Assembly (NCBI RefSeq): GCF_052045245.1
Contig: NZ_JBQEON010000003.1
Location: forward strand, 124,001 to 188,000
Reading direction: 5' to 3'
Origin: Burkholderia sp052045245
Lineage (GTDB): Bacteria > Pseudomonadota > Gammaproteobacteria > Burkholderiales > Burkholderiaceae
DNA: 64,000 bases
The notes under the pieces were generated by a model that saw nothing but the letters and a program-made list of their open reading frames with translations, was not told the DNA's origin and did no database searches. The stretch's first letter is position 1, and each line of letters begins with the position of its first letter. Positions 44,709-54,332 of this stretch are shown here, piece by piece. The translations under genes were made by a program, and so were the position numbers.

Positions 44709-46289
44709 TTACGGTCGGGTACCCGACCCGCCGTCGTTGTGACCGGCGCCCGTCGCCGGCAGGTTCGACGGGATGTCGCCATACCCGCCGAGACCGCCGC
44801 GTCCGTATCCGCGATCGACCGCCGTCGACGTGCCGTTGATGTTGACCTTCACCGTCGGCGCGAGCGTGCCGCCGCGACGCGGGCCGATCGCATCGATGAA
44901 CGACTCGACGAGCCCGCCCGGCATCACGTAGTGCGAATACGACTGGAACTCGCGCGGGTTCTGGTTCGGGTCCTGCGAATACGGCGCGCCGGCCGGTGCG
45001 GAGAAGTCGGTCGGGTTGCCGAGCACGAGGCCGCTGCCGCCGTTCAGCGGCTGGAAGTCGCTGCGGATGCCGTTGCCGACGAAGCCATAGACGCCGTCCG
45101 GCCCGTCGACGCCCGCGGCCATCGTCGTGCGGTGGCTGATCGTGAACAGGTAGTACTTGCCGTCTTTCAGGTAGATCTGCGGACGCTCGGTCTGGTCGTC
45201 GACGCAGTTCGCCGACAGGATCGGCGGCAGGAACTTCCATTCGGTCAACTGCGGGTTGGTCGCGACCGCCAGGCCGACATTGGCCTTTTGATACACTGCG
45301 CCCGAGTTCATCACGGCGTTGAGGTCTTCCCGGTACGGATCGTTCGGCGCGTAGCCGAGATCGGCCTCGGTACAGGTACGGGCGCCGCGCTGGCCGCCCG
45401 TATTGCCTTCGAACACCATGTAGGTCTTGCCTGGATGCGCCGGATCGGTGAACACGAACGGATCGCGGAACGAGAAGTAGGTGTTCTGCTGGCCCGTCTG
45501 GTAGTAGTTGCCGTCCGGCTGCAGCAGCGCCTTGTGATCGTCGAAGCCGCTGAACCAGACGTGCTTGTCGTCGGCATGGATGTGGCCGTCGGCGCGCGTG
45601 ATGATCGCCTGCGGCGGCGTGATGTCGGCGCCGCCGGGCGCGGAGCGGTTGAACGACGTCGCGGTGTAATAGAGGCTGACGTTGTCGCCGTTCGTGAGGC
45701 GCGCGGATCCCGACCATTCGGCGTTGTTGGTCATCGGCGACGTGCCGAACACCTTGGCGCTCGCACCGTCCGGGAACAGGTGGCCGCCCCAGGTCCAGCC
45801 GCCGTTCGCGGGCCGCTGCGACGCGGGAATGCCGGCACGGCGGTAGAAGAAGCCGATGCGTGCATGGACGTGGCGGTCATCGAACGTGTAGCCCGCGTGC
45901 GGATCGGCGGTGAGCGAGAAGATTACCTCCCAGCCCTTGTAGCTGAGCTGGTTCGCGCGCAGGTCCGCCAGCGGCCAGGTGTCCCACACCCACACGTTCG
46001 AGTTGATCAGCGGGAAATCCTGCGGGATGTCGGGCATCGTCAGCGCTTGCGGCAGCGAATTCCTGTCGGCGCCGGCCGTGTGCGACTGCGCGACGATCTG
46101 GCGGATGTCCGCGCGGGTCCAGCGCATCGTGAAGTTACCCTCGGGGTCATATGCCTGCTGCGTGTGCGACGTGGGTGCGGGCGCGCCGGCGGTCTGCGCG
46201 TGCGCGGCGGACGCGAAGGCGGCCAGTGCGGCGCCGGCGAGCAGCAAACGTTTGGCCGCAGTCGTGCGGCAAAAAGGAAAGTAAATCAT
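44709..46289 (-). CDS. sacB: Levansucrase (GH68), secreted
   Basis: 526-residue secreted fructosyltransferase that uses sucrose to build levan and release glucose. Signal peptide ends ASAAHAQ. Catalytic residues: nucleophile Asp103 in VWDTW, transition-state Asp in SFRDPFVF, acid/base Glu in DDQTERPQIY. A low-complexity Gly-rich tail of about 30 residues (GRGGLGGYGDIPSNLP) ends the protein. Start MIYFPFCRTT is preferred over ATG 46349, which would place the start in the operator. Two palindromes upstream and a divergent LacI gene show the control. Confidence 0.94.
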   Translation of the reverse strand: MIYFPFCRTTAAKRLLLAGAALAAFASAAHAQTAGAPAPTSHTQQAYDPEGNFTMRWTRADIRQIVAQSHTAGADRNSLPQALTMPDIPQDFPLINSNVWVWDTWPLADLRANQLSYKGWEVIFSLTADPHAGYTFDDRHVHARIGFFYRRAGIPASQRPANGGWTWGGHLFPDGASAKVFGTSPMTNNAEWSGSARLTNGDNVSLYYTATSFNRSAPGGADITPPQAIITRADGHIHADDKHVWFSGFDDHKALLQPDGNYYQTGQQNTYFSFRDPFVFTDPAHPGKTYMVFEGNTGGQRGARTCTEADLGYAPNDPYREDLNAVMNSGAVYQKANVGLAVATNPQLTEWKFLPPILSANCVDDQTERPQIYLKDGKYYLFTISHRTTMAAGVDGPDGVYGFVGNGIRSDFQPLNGGSGLVLGNPTDFSAPAGAPYSQDPNQNPREFQSYSHYVMPGGLVESFIDAIGPRRGGTLAPTVKVNINGTSTAVDRGYGRGGLGGYGDIPSNLPATGAGHNDGGSGTRP

Positions 46290-46344
46290 GTCGGCGTTGT
46301 TTTCCGTTGACGGTGAAAGGGAACGGCTGACGGCGGCATCGATG

Positions 46345-46382
46345 TCCAAACCGGTTTGGATGCTATTTCAAACCGGTTTGGA
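46345..46382. promoter_or_regulatory. Twin LacI-type operators in sacB-lacI intergenic region
   Basis: TCCAAACCGGTTTGGA (46345-46360) is a perfect 16-bp palindrome. TTCAAACCGGTTTGGA (46367-46382) repeats it with one changed base. Centres are 22 bp apart, two helical turns, so dimers could bind the same face. The CG-centred dyad is typical of LacI-family repressors, one of which is encoded next door. Confidence 0.88.
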
Positions 46383-46479
46383 CGTCAAAAGATAAATATT
46401 TGACGGTAATAACTACCATTCGGAAAGAATTGCCGTTCAAGCGGCCTGGCCGAATGGCATGCACAACGCGAGGAGCGAC

Positions 46480-47493
46480 GTGAAGGTGAATCTGAAGGCG
46501 TTGTCGGACGCGCTCGGGCTGTCGCGCACGACGGTCAGTCGCGCGCTGAACGGCTATGACGACGTGAGCGAGGCGACCCGCGAGCGCGTGGCGAAGGCGG
46601 CACGCGAACTCGGCTATGTCGCGGATCCGACCGCGCGGCGGCTGGCGACGGGGCGCGCCGATACGATCGGCATCGTGTATCCGTTCGGCGCCGGTGATCT
46701 CGGCGATCCGCGTTTTGGCGAAGTCGTCGCGGGCATCACCGAGCGGCTCGCCGAGCGCAGTCTCGACTTCATCATCGCGTCCGCGCGGCCCAACGCCGAA
46801 CTGGACACGTACCGGCGGCTCGTCGACGGCAAGCTCGTCGACGGGCTGATCGTCGCGCGGACGCTGGTCGACGATCCGCGTCTCGCCTACCTGCGGTCGA
46901 ATGCGTTTCCGTACGTCGCGTATGGCCGCACGCAAGCCGCCGAGCCTTACGCATGGTTCGATTTCGACAATGAAGCGGGCGCACGCGAGGCGGTGCGGCG
47001 TTTGATCGGCTTCGGCCATCGCCGCATTGCAATGATCAGCGCGCCCTTGTCGCTCAATTTCGCGATGCAGCGTCGCGCCGGCTATCTCGCGGCGCTGCGC
47101 GAGGCGGGCATCGCGGCCGATCCCGCGCTGCTCGTCGAATGTCCGTTTACGCGCGACGGCGGGCAGCAGGGCGCGCAGGCACTGCTCGCGCGGGCCGAAC
47201 GGCCGACGGCGCTGCTGGTCGACAACAATATCGCGGGCGGCGGCGCGTTTCGGGCGCTGATCGACAGCGGCCTGCGGCTGGGGCAGGACCTGTCGTTGAT
47301 CGTCTATGACGGCGTGCCGCCGGACGTCGCGCATCCGTATCGGGTAACGGCCGTGGTGCAACCGACCGGACATGCGACGGGGCGGGCGCTGGCGGAGTTG
47401 ATGCTGGGGTTGCTCGCGGACGGTGTTTGCGGGCAGCGGCTTGAGATGCCGGTGATCGAGGGCGGAGACACGGATGGGCCGCTGCGCGGCTAG
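46480..47493 (+). CDS. LacI-family sucrose/fructan regulator
   Basis: 337-residue repressor read from GTG 46480, which has AGGAG 4-8 bases upstream; an in-frame ATG at 46459 lacks a ribosome site. HTH and hinge: KVNLKALSDALGLSRTTVSRALNGYDDVSEATRERVAKAARELGYVADPTARRLATGR, then a periplasmic-binding-like core (DTIGIVYPFG to VYDGVPPDVAHPYRVTAVVQPTG). It is divergent from the levansucrase gene across the twin operators and most likely represses sacB and itself until a fructose-containing sugar is bound. Confidence 0.92.
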   Translation: MKVNLKALSDALGLSRTTVSRALNGYDDVSEATRERVAKAARELGYVADPTARRLATGRADTIGIVYPFGAGDLGDPRFGEVVAGITERLAERSLDFIIASARPNAELDTYRRLVDGKLVDGLIVARTLVDDPRLAYLRSNAFPYVAYGRTQAAEPYAWFDFDNEAGAREAVRRLIGFGHRRIAMISAPLSLNFAMQRRAGYLAALREAGIAADPALLVECPFTRDGGQQGAQALLARAERPTALLVDNNIAGGGAFRALIDSGLRLGQDLSLIVYDGVPPDVAHPYRVTAVVQPTGHATGRALAELMLGLLADGVCGQRLEMPVIEGGDTDGPLRG

Positions 47494-47572
47494 TTGTCCG
47501 AAAGAAACGGCGCAATCCTTTATTCCTTCGTGAATTACTCGCGGAACAAGCGCAAAAAATCGTCAAACAAAC

Positions 47573-47589
47573 GGCCGACGAGTTCGGCC
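47573..47589. terminator. Hairpin downstream of LacI gene
   Basis: GGCCGA-CGAGT-TCGGCC is a perfect 6-bp stem 79 bp after the LacI stop, with A-rich DNA before it but no T-run after it. It could slow transcription into the T6SS genes. Confidence 0.4.
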
Positions 47590-47712
47590 AATGTCACGTA
47601 TTTGCCTTATTGCGGATAAAATCGCGCGAGCGGCAGTATTTGCGACCGCGGACCGTCCTTTTTGCCTTGCATCCTTGTGACGGTCGAACCTGAGAGACAA
47701 GGACAAGAACAG

Positions 47713-50658
47713 ATGGCACTCGGACCGACAGATTCGGGGAGTTTGGGATACAGCGACATCTTCGATGTGATCAACCGTGGCCTCATGCAGCATGGCCGTT
47801 TGCTGACGCTGCGCACCCCGCTGGGCGATAACGTACTCACGCCCGTTCGCGCGAAAGGCTGGTCGAAGATCGGCCGTGATTATCGCTGGACTGTTGATGC
47901 GGTATCCACGCGCGACGACATCGAATTGCTTGCGCTGATGCATCAGCAAGTGTCGTTGTTGATTCAGCAATCGACAACACGCTATGCCGATGCGGAGTAT
48001 CGTCCGATTCACGGCTTCGTGCATCAGATCAGGCGATTGGGGGCCGATGGTGCGCTATCGCTTTACCAGATCGAGTTCGCGTCCACCCTGTTCTTCTTGG
48101 GCGAAGGCCGTGACGATTATTATTGGCTGGACTCGAACGCCGTCCAGAGCATCAGCACCGTATTCGACAAATACCCTCAGTTGCGCGGGCACTACCGGTT
48201 CAATCTCAGCAGCCAGCCAAGTACACGCACGTACACGCGACAGAGCGAATCGGATTTGAATTTTGTTCAACGCCTGCTGGAAGACGAAGGGTGGTACTTC
48301 CATTGGGAGCATGCGCCCGTCAAGGGTAACGAACCACCGAACACCACGCTGGTGATCGTGGACAGCATCTCGGCGTTGCCGGAAGCGCACGATGTCACGT
48401 ATTCCCGAAGCAACACGGGCGATGAAATCGACGGCTTGACGCAGTGGGTGATGCAGCAGACCGCACAGCCAATGGAGTTCAAGTCCACGTCGTTCGATCA
48501 GGATCGACCGGGTACCAGCTTCGCTGCGAGTAGTCTGATGGAGGCGACGACATACACGGTCCAGCATTACCGGGACAAGGAAACCCTCAGTGTTCCGGGT
48601 GTACCTGCAACCGTGTATGAACCGACGACCTTGGGCTATCCGGACTCCGACAGCGGTGGCCGCCGTGCGCGGATTCGGACGCAGGCATGGGACGCAATGG
48701 CTCGCCGCTTTATCGGCGTTGGCGGAGTGCGTTGGCTCGATGCAGGGTCGCGGTTCGTGCTGAACGACCATCCACGTCACGATGAGCGCGATCCGAAGGA
48801 CCGGGAGTTTGTGGCGGTCGAGGCGCACTGGTTCATCCTGAACAACGTACCGTTCGCCCGGCAGGCGGAGGCATTTCCGTTCAGCCTGCAATCGGAGTTC
48901 GACCGCATTCAGGCGGAATACGAACAGGCGTCGGTGTCTCGGCCTCATGCGGATGACGGTTCGGTCGGCTTCTTCTTGATAAAGACCGAAGCTCAACGCG
49001 CGGATGTCGTGTACCGCAGTCCGCTTGAACACAAGAAGCCGGCGATGCAGGTTGAGCATCTGCTGGTCGGCGCACCGAACGGCGAGGAAGCGTGGACGAA
49101 CAAGAACAACGAGATTCGTGGCCGATTCGCATGGGACCGGCAGAGTAAGCCGGACGAGTACAACACCTCGCCGTGGATGCGCGTCATGCAGGGCGACACA
49201 GGCGACGGCTATGGTGCGGTTCACGTTCCCCGCAAAGGTGAATGGGTTGCTATCGGTTACTGGCAAGGCGACTGTGACCGCCCATTCGTGCTGGGCCGGT
49301 TGCCCGGTGGGACCACTCAGCAGCCATGGCATTCGGATGTACTGAAGTCGGGCCAGCAGTCGCGTGGGTTCGGCAATACCGGAGCATACAACGCCCTGAT
49401 CCACGACGATTCCACGCATCAGGGCGGCCAGCGGCTGACGAGCTATACCGGAGGCACCTATCACCTATTCCACCAGGGATACCTGATTGACCAGACGGGC
49501 AATACGCGTGGTGGTTATCGCGGGATTGGCTACAAACTCCATACTGATGCGTTCGGTGCGATGCGGGCGAATCAGGGGATGGCGATCAGCACGCAGCACA
49601 AGTCGCCGGACGCCGAACAATTGGACGTGCGAGAGGCGAGTCAGCAACTGTCCCGCGCGGGGAACCTGGTTGATTCGTTGTCGGAAGCCAGCAAGGGGCA
49701 TCAGGCAGCAGACCTCAAGGCCGGTCACGACGCGTTGAAGCATTTCGCGGACGCACTGGAATTGCCACAGACGCCCGAGGCCAAGGGGGGGCGCACGGCG
49801 GGTGGTGGCACCGGCACCGCGAACGCTTTCAAAGAACCCATGATGCTGCTGGACAGCCCAGCGGGAATTGCGGCGTCAACGCAGCAATCGGTGCATTTCG
49901 CGGCAGACCAACTCATCAATCTCGTTAGCGGCCAGACCACGACTGTCGCGTCGGGGCAGTCGTTGATCATTGCGGCCCTCAACCTGATCAGCCTCTTTGC
50001 GCAGAACGGCGGCATGAAGGCCATCGCCGGGAAGGGCGACATCGATATTCAGGCGCATGCGGGTGTGATCGACCTGGCGGCTCAGTTGGCGTTGCATATC
50101 CGCTCGGTTACCGATGTGATCGAGGTAGCGTCCGGAAAGGAAATCCGGATCTTATGCGGTGGCGCAGTTGTCCAGATCAGCCAGGACGGCAGCATCAATA
50201 TCCACTCGCCAGGCAAGATCGACTTCAAGGCAGCAAGCTATTCGTTCGCCGGCCCGGCGCGGGTCGATATCACGAACCCCGCGTTTAAGGATTCCCCAGT
50301 CCAGAAGCTGTCGCTGAACACGTTCGCGTCGCCTTCCTCGACCAGTGTTGCCCCGGTCGGAATGCCCTATAAGCTGTATGCCGATGGCGCACTGGTTAAG
50401 CAAGGCGTGTTCGATAAGTCCGGGCAGTTGCCTATCGATCACCACGTGGCGACGCAGAAATACACGCTTGAACTGGCGAATGGTGATCGGCACGACATTC
50501 CGGTGCCGGGCGAGTACCGCGACGCGGCAAACGGGGCGCTCGCGAACCGGGGCATCCAGTTCCATGAGGGACAGCCGGACACCGACACTGCAGCGGCAGA
50601 CCGCGCAGCGCACCGGCAGATTTATGGCGATCTGCTCAATCCCTCTTCGGAAGCATAG
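47713..50658 (+). CDS. vgrG: Type VI secretion VgrG spike protein with DUF2345 and C-terminal extension
   Basis: 981-residue tip protein of the T6SS tube. The gp27/gp5-like core spans about 1-560 (QSESDLNFVQRLLEDEGWYFHWEH near 195; the gp5 OB fold at GRFAWDRQSKPDEYNTSPWMRVMQ). A DUF2345-type beta-helix follows (IAASTQQSVHFAADQLINLVSGQ...KIDFKAASYSF). The last ~90 residues (MPYKLYADGALVKQGVFDKSGQL...NGDRHDIPVPGEY) look transthyretin-like, a fold used by other VgrGs to hold their effector. ATG 47713 is preferred over 47662. The phospholipase gene starts 3 bp later. Confidence 0.92.
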   Translation: MALGPTDSGSLGYSDIFDVINRGLMQHGRLLTLRTPLGDNVLTPVRAKGWSKIGRDYRWTVDAVSTRDDIELLALMHQQVSLLIQQSTTRYADAEYRPIHGFVHQIRRLGADGALSLYQIEFASTLFFLGEGRDDYYWLDSNAVQSISTVFDKYPQLRGHYRFNLSSQPSTRTYTRQSESDLNFVQRLLEDEGWYFHWEHAPVKGNEPPNTTLVIVDSISALPEAHDVTYSRSNTGDEIDGLTQWVMQQTAQPMEFKSTSFDQDRPGTSFAASSLMEATTYTVQHYRDKETLSVPGVPATVYEPTTLGYPDSDSGGRRARIRTQAWDAMARRFIGVGGVRWLDAGSRFVLNDHPRHDERDPKDREFVAVEAHWFILNNVPFARQAEAFPFSLQSEFDRIQAEYEQASVSRPHADDGSVGFFLIKTEAQRADVVYRSPLEHKKPAMQVEHLLVGAPNGEEAWTNKNNEIRGRFAWDRQSKPDEYNTSPWMRVMQGDTGDGYGAVHVPRKGEWVAIGYWQGDCDRPFVLGRLPGGTTQQPWHSDVLKSGQQSRGFGNTGAYNALIHDDSTHQGGQRLTSYTGGTYHLFHQGYLIDQTGNTRGGYRGIGYKLHTDAFGAMRANQGMAISTQHKSPDAEQLDVREASQQLSRAGNLVDSLSEASKGHQAADLKAGHDALKHFADALELPQTPEAKGGRTAGGGTGTANAFKEPMMLLDSPAGIAASTQQSVHFAADQLINLVSGQTTTVASGQSLIIAALNLISLFAQNGGMKAIAGKGDIDIQAHAGVIDLAAQLALHIRSVTDVIEVASGKEIRILCGGAVVQISQDGSINIHSPGKIDFKAASYSFAGPARVDITNPAFKDSPVQKLSLNTFASPSSTSVAPVGMPYKLYADGALVKQGVFDKSGQLPIDHHVATQKYTLELANGDRHDIPVPGEYRDAANGALANRGIQFHEGQPDTDTAAADRAAHRQIYGDLLNPSSEA

Positions 50659-50661
50659 TTC

Positions 50662-52668
50662 ATGGCAAACAGTTCACCTGCTTCGGATGCCTTCGTCGCA
50701 ACGACGCCCATCGCGCTGAATCACACGAACAGCGGAACCGTCACTTTCCGCTGGTTCGTGCAAAAGACCGAATACAACCCTGCTGCCGCGACCTTTCGTC
50801 CGCTTGTGAACGGTGAGGAAGCATTTGGTCACGTGTACGAGCAGATTTCGAAGGCGCGGCACTCCATCGATATCATCTGCTGGGGTTTTCAGCCCTCGAT
50901 GATGTTCAAACGCGACGGCCAAGGAGTCGGCATCGGGGAACTGCTGCGCCAGAAGGGGGAAGCTGGCGTCAAGGTGCGGTTGTTGGTCTGGCGTGATCCG
51001 GCGTTCGTGTCGGAACTCAGCGAAAACAACATGCCCGGCAACGACATCGCGACGGATGTCAAACAACGGCTGCCGGATTCCGCCTACGAGAAGTTCTCGA
51101 TGATGTCGCGTGACTACCAGACCGATCAGCAGCGCAAGATCGATGAGGAATGGTACCGGCGCGCGAACCTGCACAACGTTTCGCTCAACCTGCCGGCAGG
51201 GCCGCGCGATGTATATATCGCGGCCAAGGGCGCGTTGTACCAAAAGGAAGCATTCAGAAACATAGACTTTGCGACACGCGGTTTCAGTGCAGTCAATCGC
51301 GCCGAAATTGCGTGGCATACGTTCTGGCATGGAAAGGACCGGGACCGCGATGTGATGACGCGCGCGCAGAACAGTGCATCGATGGGACTGGCCGAACCGA
51401 CGCATCACCAGAAAATGGTGCTTGTCGATTACGAAGACCCGGAGAATGCACGTGGCTTCGTCATGGGGCACAACATGCTCGACCAGTACTGGGACACGAA
51501 CGATCACAGCTACGTGCGCAAGACGCCGACAACGGGCCGTAACGGACTTTCGCCATGGCAGGATATCTCTGCGTGGGTGACGGGACCGGTGCTACGCTAC
51601 CTGAACGAGAATTTCTGTCAGGCGTGGGACGATGCAACCGGTCAGGGGCTTGCTGAGAAACGCAAGGGTTTGCACACGCGACTGAAGGTGCGAATCGATC
51701 CAGGTGGCGACACCCGGGTCATGTCGCAGATACTGCGCACGCAGTCGCAGAAGGGCAAGCGCGACATCGAGAAGCTGTATCTTCAGGCCGTCAATAACGC
51801 GACGCAGCACGTCTTCATCGAAAACCAGTATTTCCGGTGGGTGCCGCTCGCGGAGAAGATCAAGGCGGTCGCGGTGCAGCAACAGAAGTGGGGGCGGGAT
51901 TCCGGCAAACACGGCATGGTGTATCTGTTCGTGATCACGAACTCCACCGATGCGGCGGTGAGTACGGGAACGCTGAACACGTATCGCATGCTGGATGCGT
52001 TGGGACAGGCGAAATCGATGCCGGGCGTGGGAGCGATCTTGCAGGAGAGCGACCGCCAAGCCGACCTGAGAAAACAATTTTCCGACGTGGTGAGCAAACA
52101 GCAGGATGCCGGGCAGGAATATCTGGGTGCGCTTCAGATGCAAGGCATGGCGAACACACCAGCGACCACGCAGGCAGTTGCGCAGGCGAAGCAAAAAGTC
52201 GCTCAACTCAAGGCGCAGCGTGCCGGGATCGAGTCGCAGATGAAAGGACCGGCGCACCCGGTGATGAACCGCGACTACCCGGGGCTCAAGGTACATGTCT
52301 GTACGTTGGTTGCGCCGGATTCGCCGCCCGGAAAATGGGAGCCGGTGTACGTACATGCCAAGCTGATGACGGTTGACGACACGTTCACAACCATCGGTTC
52401 GGCGAACATCAACACGCGTAGCATGGAAGCGGACAGCGAACTCAACATTTGCCATGAACATGGCGATGTGACGAAGCGACTGCGGCAACAGTTGTGGAAT
52501 CTGCACACTGGTGGGAAGGGAGCGCAGGATGATCCCCAAGAAGCGTTTAAGAATTGGGAACTTCTCATAAACAACAACGCCGATTTTCAGAGGGCTGGCG
52601 ACCAGTCCCCCGCTGCATCTCTAATCGGCTTTATGCGAACCTCGAACAAGATTACCCGTTCCGACTGA
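50662..52668 (+). CDS. Type VI phospholipase D effector (Tle5-like)
   Basis: 668-residue phospholipase D with two HKD motifs: HQKMVLVD (residue ~249, in the block THHQKMVLVDYEDP) and HAKLMTVD (~564, followed by TFTTIGSANINTRSMEADSE). Both catalytic sites are complete. An Ala/Gln-rich helical insert (residues ~470-535) lies between them. No signal peptide, as expected for a T6SS cargo. Directly follows vgrG and precedes a lipoprotein of the known Tle5 immunity type, so it is predicted to attack membrane phospholipids of competing cells. Confidence 0.92.
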   Translation: MANSSPASDAFVATTPIALNHTNSGTVTFRWFVQKTEYNPAAATFRPLVNGEEAFGHVYEQISKARHSIDIICWGFQPSMMFKRDGQGVGIGELLRQKGEAGVKVRLLVWRDPAFVSELSENNMPGNDIATDVKQRLPDSAYEKFSMMSRDYQTDQQRKIDEEWYRRANLHNVSLNLPAGPRDVYIAAKGALYQKEAFRNIDFATRGFSAVNRAEIAWHTFWHGKDRDRDVMTRAQNSASMGLAEPTHHQKMVLVDYEDPENARGFVMGHNMLDQYWDTNDHSYVRKTPTTGRNGLSPWQDISAWVTGPVLRYLNENFCQAWDDATGQGLAEKRKGLHTRLKVRIDPGGDTRVMSQILRTQSQKGKRDIEKLYLQAVNNATQHVFIENQYFRWVPLAEKIKAVAVQQQKWGRDSGKHGMVYLFVITNSTDAAVSTGTLNTYRMLDALGQAKSMPGVGAILQESDRQADLRKQFSDVVSKQQDAGQEYLGALQMQGMANTPATTQAVAQAKQKVAQLKAQRAGIESQMKGPAHPVMNRDYPGLKVHVCTLVAPDSPPGKWEPVYVHAKLMTVDDTFTTIGSANINTRSMEADSELNICHEHGDVTKRLRQQLWNLHTGGKGAQDDPQEAFKNWELLINNNADFQRAGDQSPAASLIGFMRTSNKITRSD

Positions 52669-52671
52669 TTC

Positions 52672-53979
52672 ATGAACCGATATGCCATCATCATTGCGCT
52701 TGCTCTAGTAGCCTGCGCTTGCACGAAAAAGGAAGCGCCAGTGACATCATTGCCAGATATGAGCGCCGTGCGTGCGAATCTCGCTTTTACCTGCACGCAT
52801 CAGGCCGATCACTTGCCGTCGCTTGATCCGCAGGCAGACAGTCTGTTCCGCTACGCGCGTTATTTGGAAAAGCGGGACGGTCCGAAAGATTTCAACGAGG
52901 TTGCGCGCTATTACCGGATCGCGGCGGCGCACGGGCACTACAAGGCCAACCAAAACCTTCAGTCGCTGATTTCTGACGGTTTGGCGGACTCGCCCGATGC
53001 ACCGAAGGAAACGGTGGCGCTTGCTGTGCGATTGATCCAACAAGGCATCCCATCGGGCTATTACGACATCGGCCACTATCTCGAAACGGGGTACGGACTG
53101 GGGCAGGATGCCGAGATGGCGCTGCGGTATTTCCGGAAGGCCGCCGATCTCGGAAACCCGGAAGCGCAGACATATGTTGCGGAGTTGCTGGCCCCTCATG
53201 ACAAGGCCCCGGATATTGCGCGCCAGATGCGTCGGTGTGCGACTGACCAAGGGTACGGTGAGGCAGCCAACGCGCTGGGAATTAATTTAAAAAATAACGC
53301 ATCGTATAGCGATGCGGTCGATGCCTTTCAGAAGGGGGTAGCGGCAGGCAGCACCCAAGCGGCTTTGGCGCTCGAAAATGGGTTCAAGGCGCCCCCTCAG
53401 TCTGATCGACTTTCATATCTGTCTCTTCCAAATGATATGGAGCGGACACGCCGATACGCGTTGATCGGTAAGTTCATCGACAGTAACGACGGACGCAATC
53501 CCAAGGTTCCGGACATCGACAAGATCGTGCCCCTTCCTCCCGCAAAACTTCCGCCTTGGGATGGCACGTTCCAATGGCAGAAGGAGCAGGACGCCGCTGT
53601 CCCGCCGCAGAAGCCGTCGGACGAGATGGTCAATGAGATGGCGAAGGCTCAAAATCTCGATCCGAAAACTGGTTTGCCGCTCGAAGGGAAGACCGAGAAG
53701 ATTTCGCAACAAGATCAGCCACAGACCCTTGCGGCACGTCTGCCGTTAGGGACCGTTGCGCGCACCGGCCAGCAGTGCCCGGAAGACGGCGTATGGTGCG
53801 CAAAACTCGATGCTGGTCAGATCGGCGATGCGACACGCCGGTTTCTCAAAGGCGACTCATTGCCGTCCGTCATCGTCCATGAACCGCGTCGGCTGCCAGT
53901 TCTCGACAGCATGATGGGTACGCGGCAGCACATGGTATCGGTCGCATGGGAACTCGTTGCCTACCTCGACCACGCTTGA
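52672..53979 (+). CDS. Sel1-like repeat lipoprotein, probable Tle5 immunity protein
   Basis: 435-residue lipoprotein (lipobox LVAC, Cys15) that starts 3 bp after the phospholipase stop. It has helical Sel1/TPR-like repeats (NEVARYYRIAAAHGHYKANQNL and AEMALRYFRKAADLGNPEAQTYVAELL), then a C-terminal domain with VWCAKLDAGQIGDATRRFLKGDSLP and ending WELVAYLDHA. Known PldA/PldB immunity proteins are periplasmic Sel1-repeat lipoproteins encoded next to the effector, so immunity is the natural reading. GC content is visibly low here, especially near 53281-53340. Confidence 0.85.
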   Translation: MNRYAIIIALALVACACTKKEAPVTSLPDMSAVRANLAFTCTHQADHLPSLDPQADSLFRYARYLEKRDGPKDFNEVARYYRIAAAHGHYKANQNLQSLISDGLADSPDAPKETVALAVRLIQQGIPSGYYDIGHYLETGYGLGQDAEMALRYFRKAADLGNPEAQTYVAELLAPHDKAPDIARQMRRCATDQGYGEAANALGINLKNNASYSDAVDAFQKGVAAGSTQAALALENGFKAPPQSDRLSYLSLPNDMERTRRYALIGKFIDSNDGRNPKVPDIDKIVPLPPAKLPPWDGTFQWQKEQDAAVPPQKPSDEMVNEMAKAQNLDPKTGLPLEGKTEKISQQDQPQTLAARLPLGTVARTGQQCPEDGVWCAKLDAGQIGDATRRFLKGDSLPSVIVHEPRRLPVLDSMMGTRQHMVSVAWELVAYLDHA

Positions 53980-54001
53980 TTTTGAATACACCACGTAAAT
54001 C

Positions 54002-54289
54002 ATGACTCGATACCTGATCCTCGACGGTGATCACACGACCGTGGCCGGAACAGTCCGGGCAAAGGCGGCGCCGTTCATACTGGACGGTAAGCATATCGCC
54101 CACGAAAACGACGACGTGGTTTGTCCGGCCTGCAAATCGATCGGCAAGATTCAATGCGAAGGCCCGCGACTTCCGATGACAGGACCAGACGGCAGGCGGG
54201 TCGCGCTGAGCGACGATCTGTGTATTTGCAAGTGCCCGGCGCCGCCGAAGCTCGTCGCATCGCAGCAGGTCATGTCGGTGGATGTGTGA
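54002..54289 (+). CDS. PAAR-domain protein
   Basis: 95-residue cone protein that caps the VgrG spike. The repeats GDHTTVAGTVRAK, NDDVVCPACKSIGKI and ALSDDLCICKCPAPPKLVAS match the PAAR family, with Cys residues likely to help bind the tip metal. It has no effector extension, so its cargo would be carried by VgrG. It is the last gene of the vgrG-phospholipase-immunity-PAAR cassette, 22 bp after the lipoprotein stop. Start at 54002 without a clear Shine-Dalgarno. Confidence 0.88.
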   Translation: MTRYLILDGDHTTVAGTVRAKAAPFILDGKHIAHENDDVVCPACKSIGKIQCEGPRLPMTGPDGRRVALSDDLCICKCPAPPKLVASQQVMSVDV

Positions 54290-54332
54290 TGCCGTGATCT
54301 ATCGGCAACTGTCGACGGCGATGGAGCGCCAG

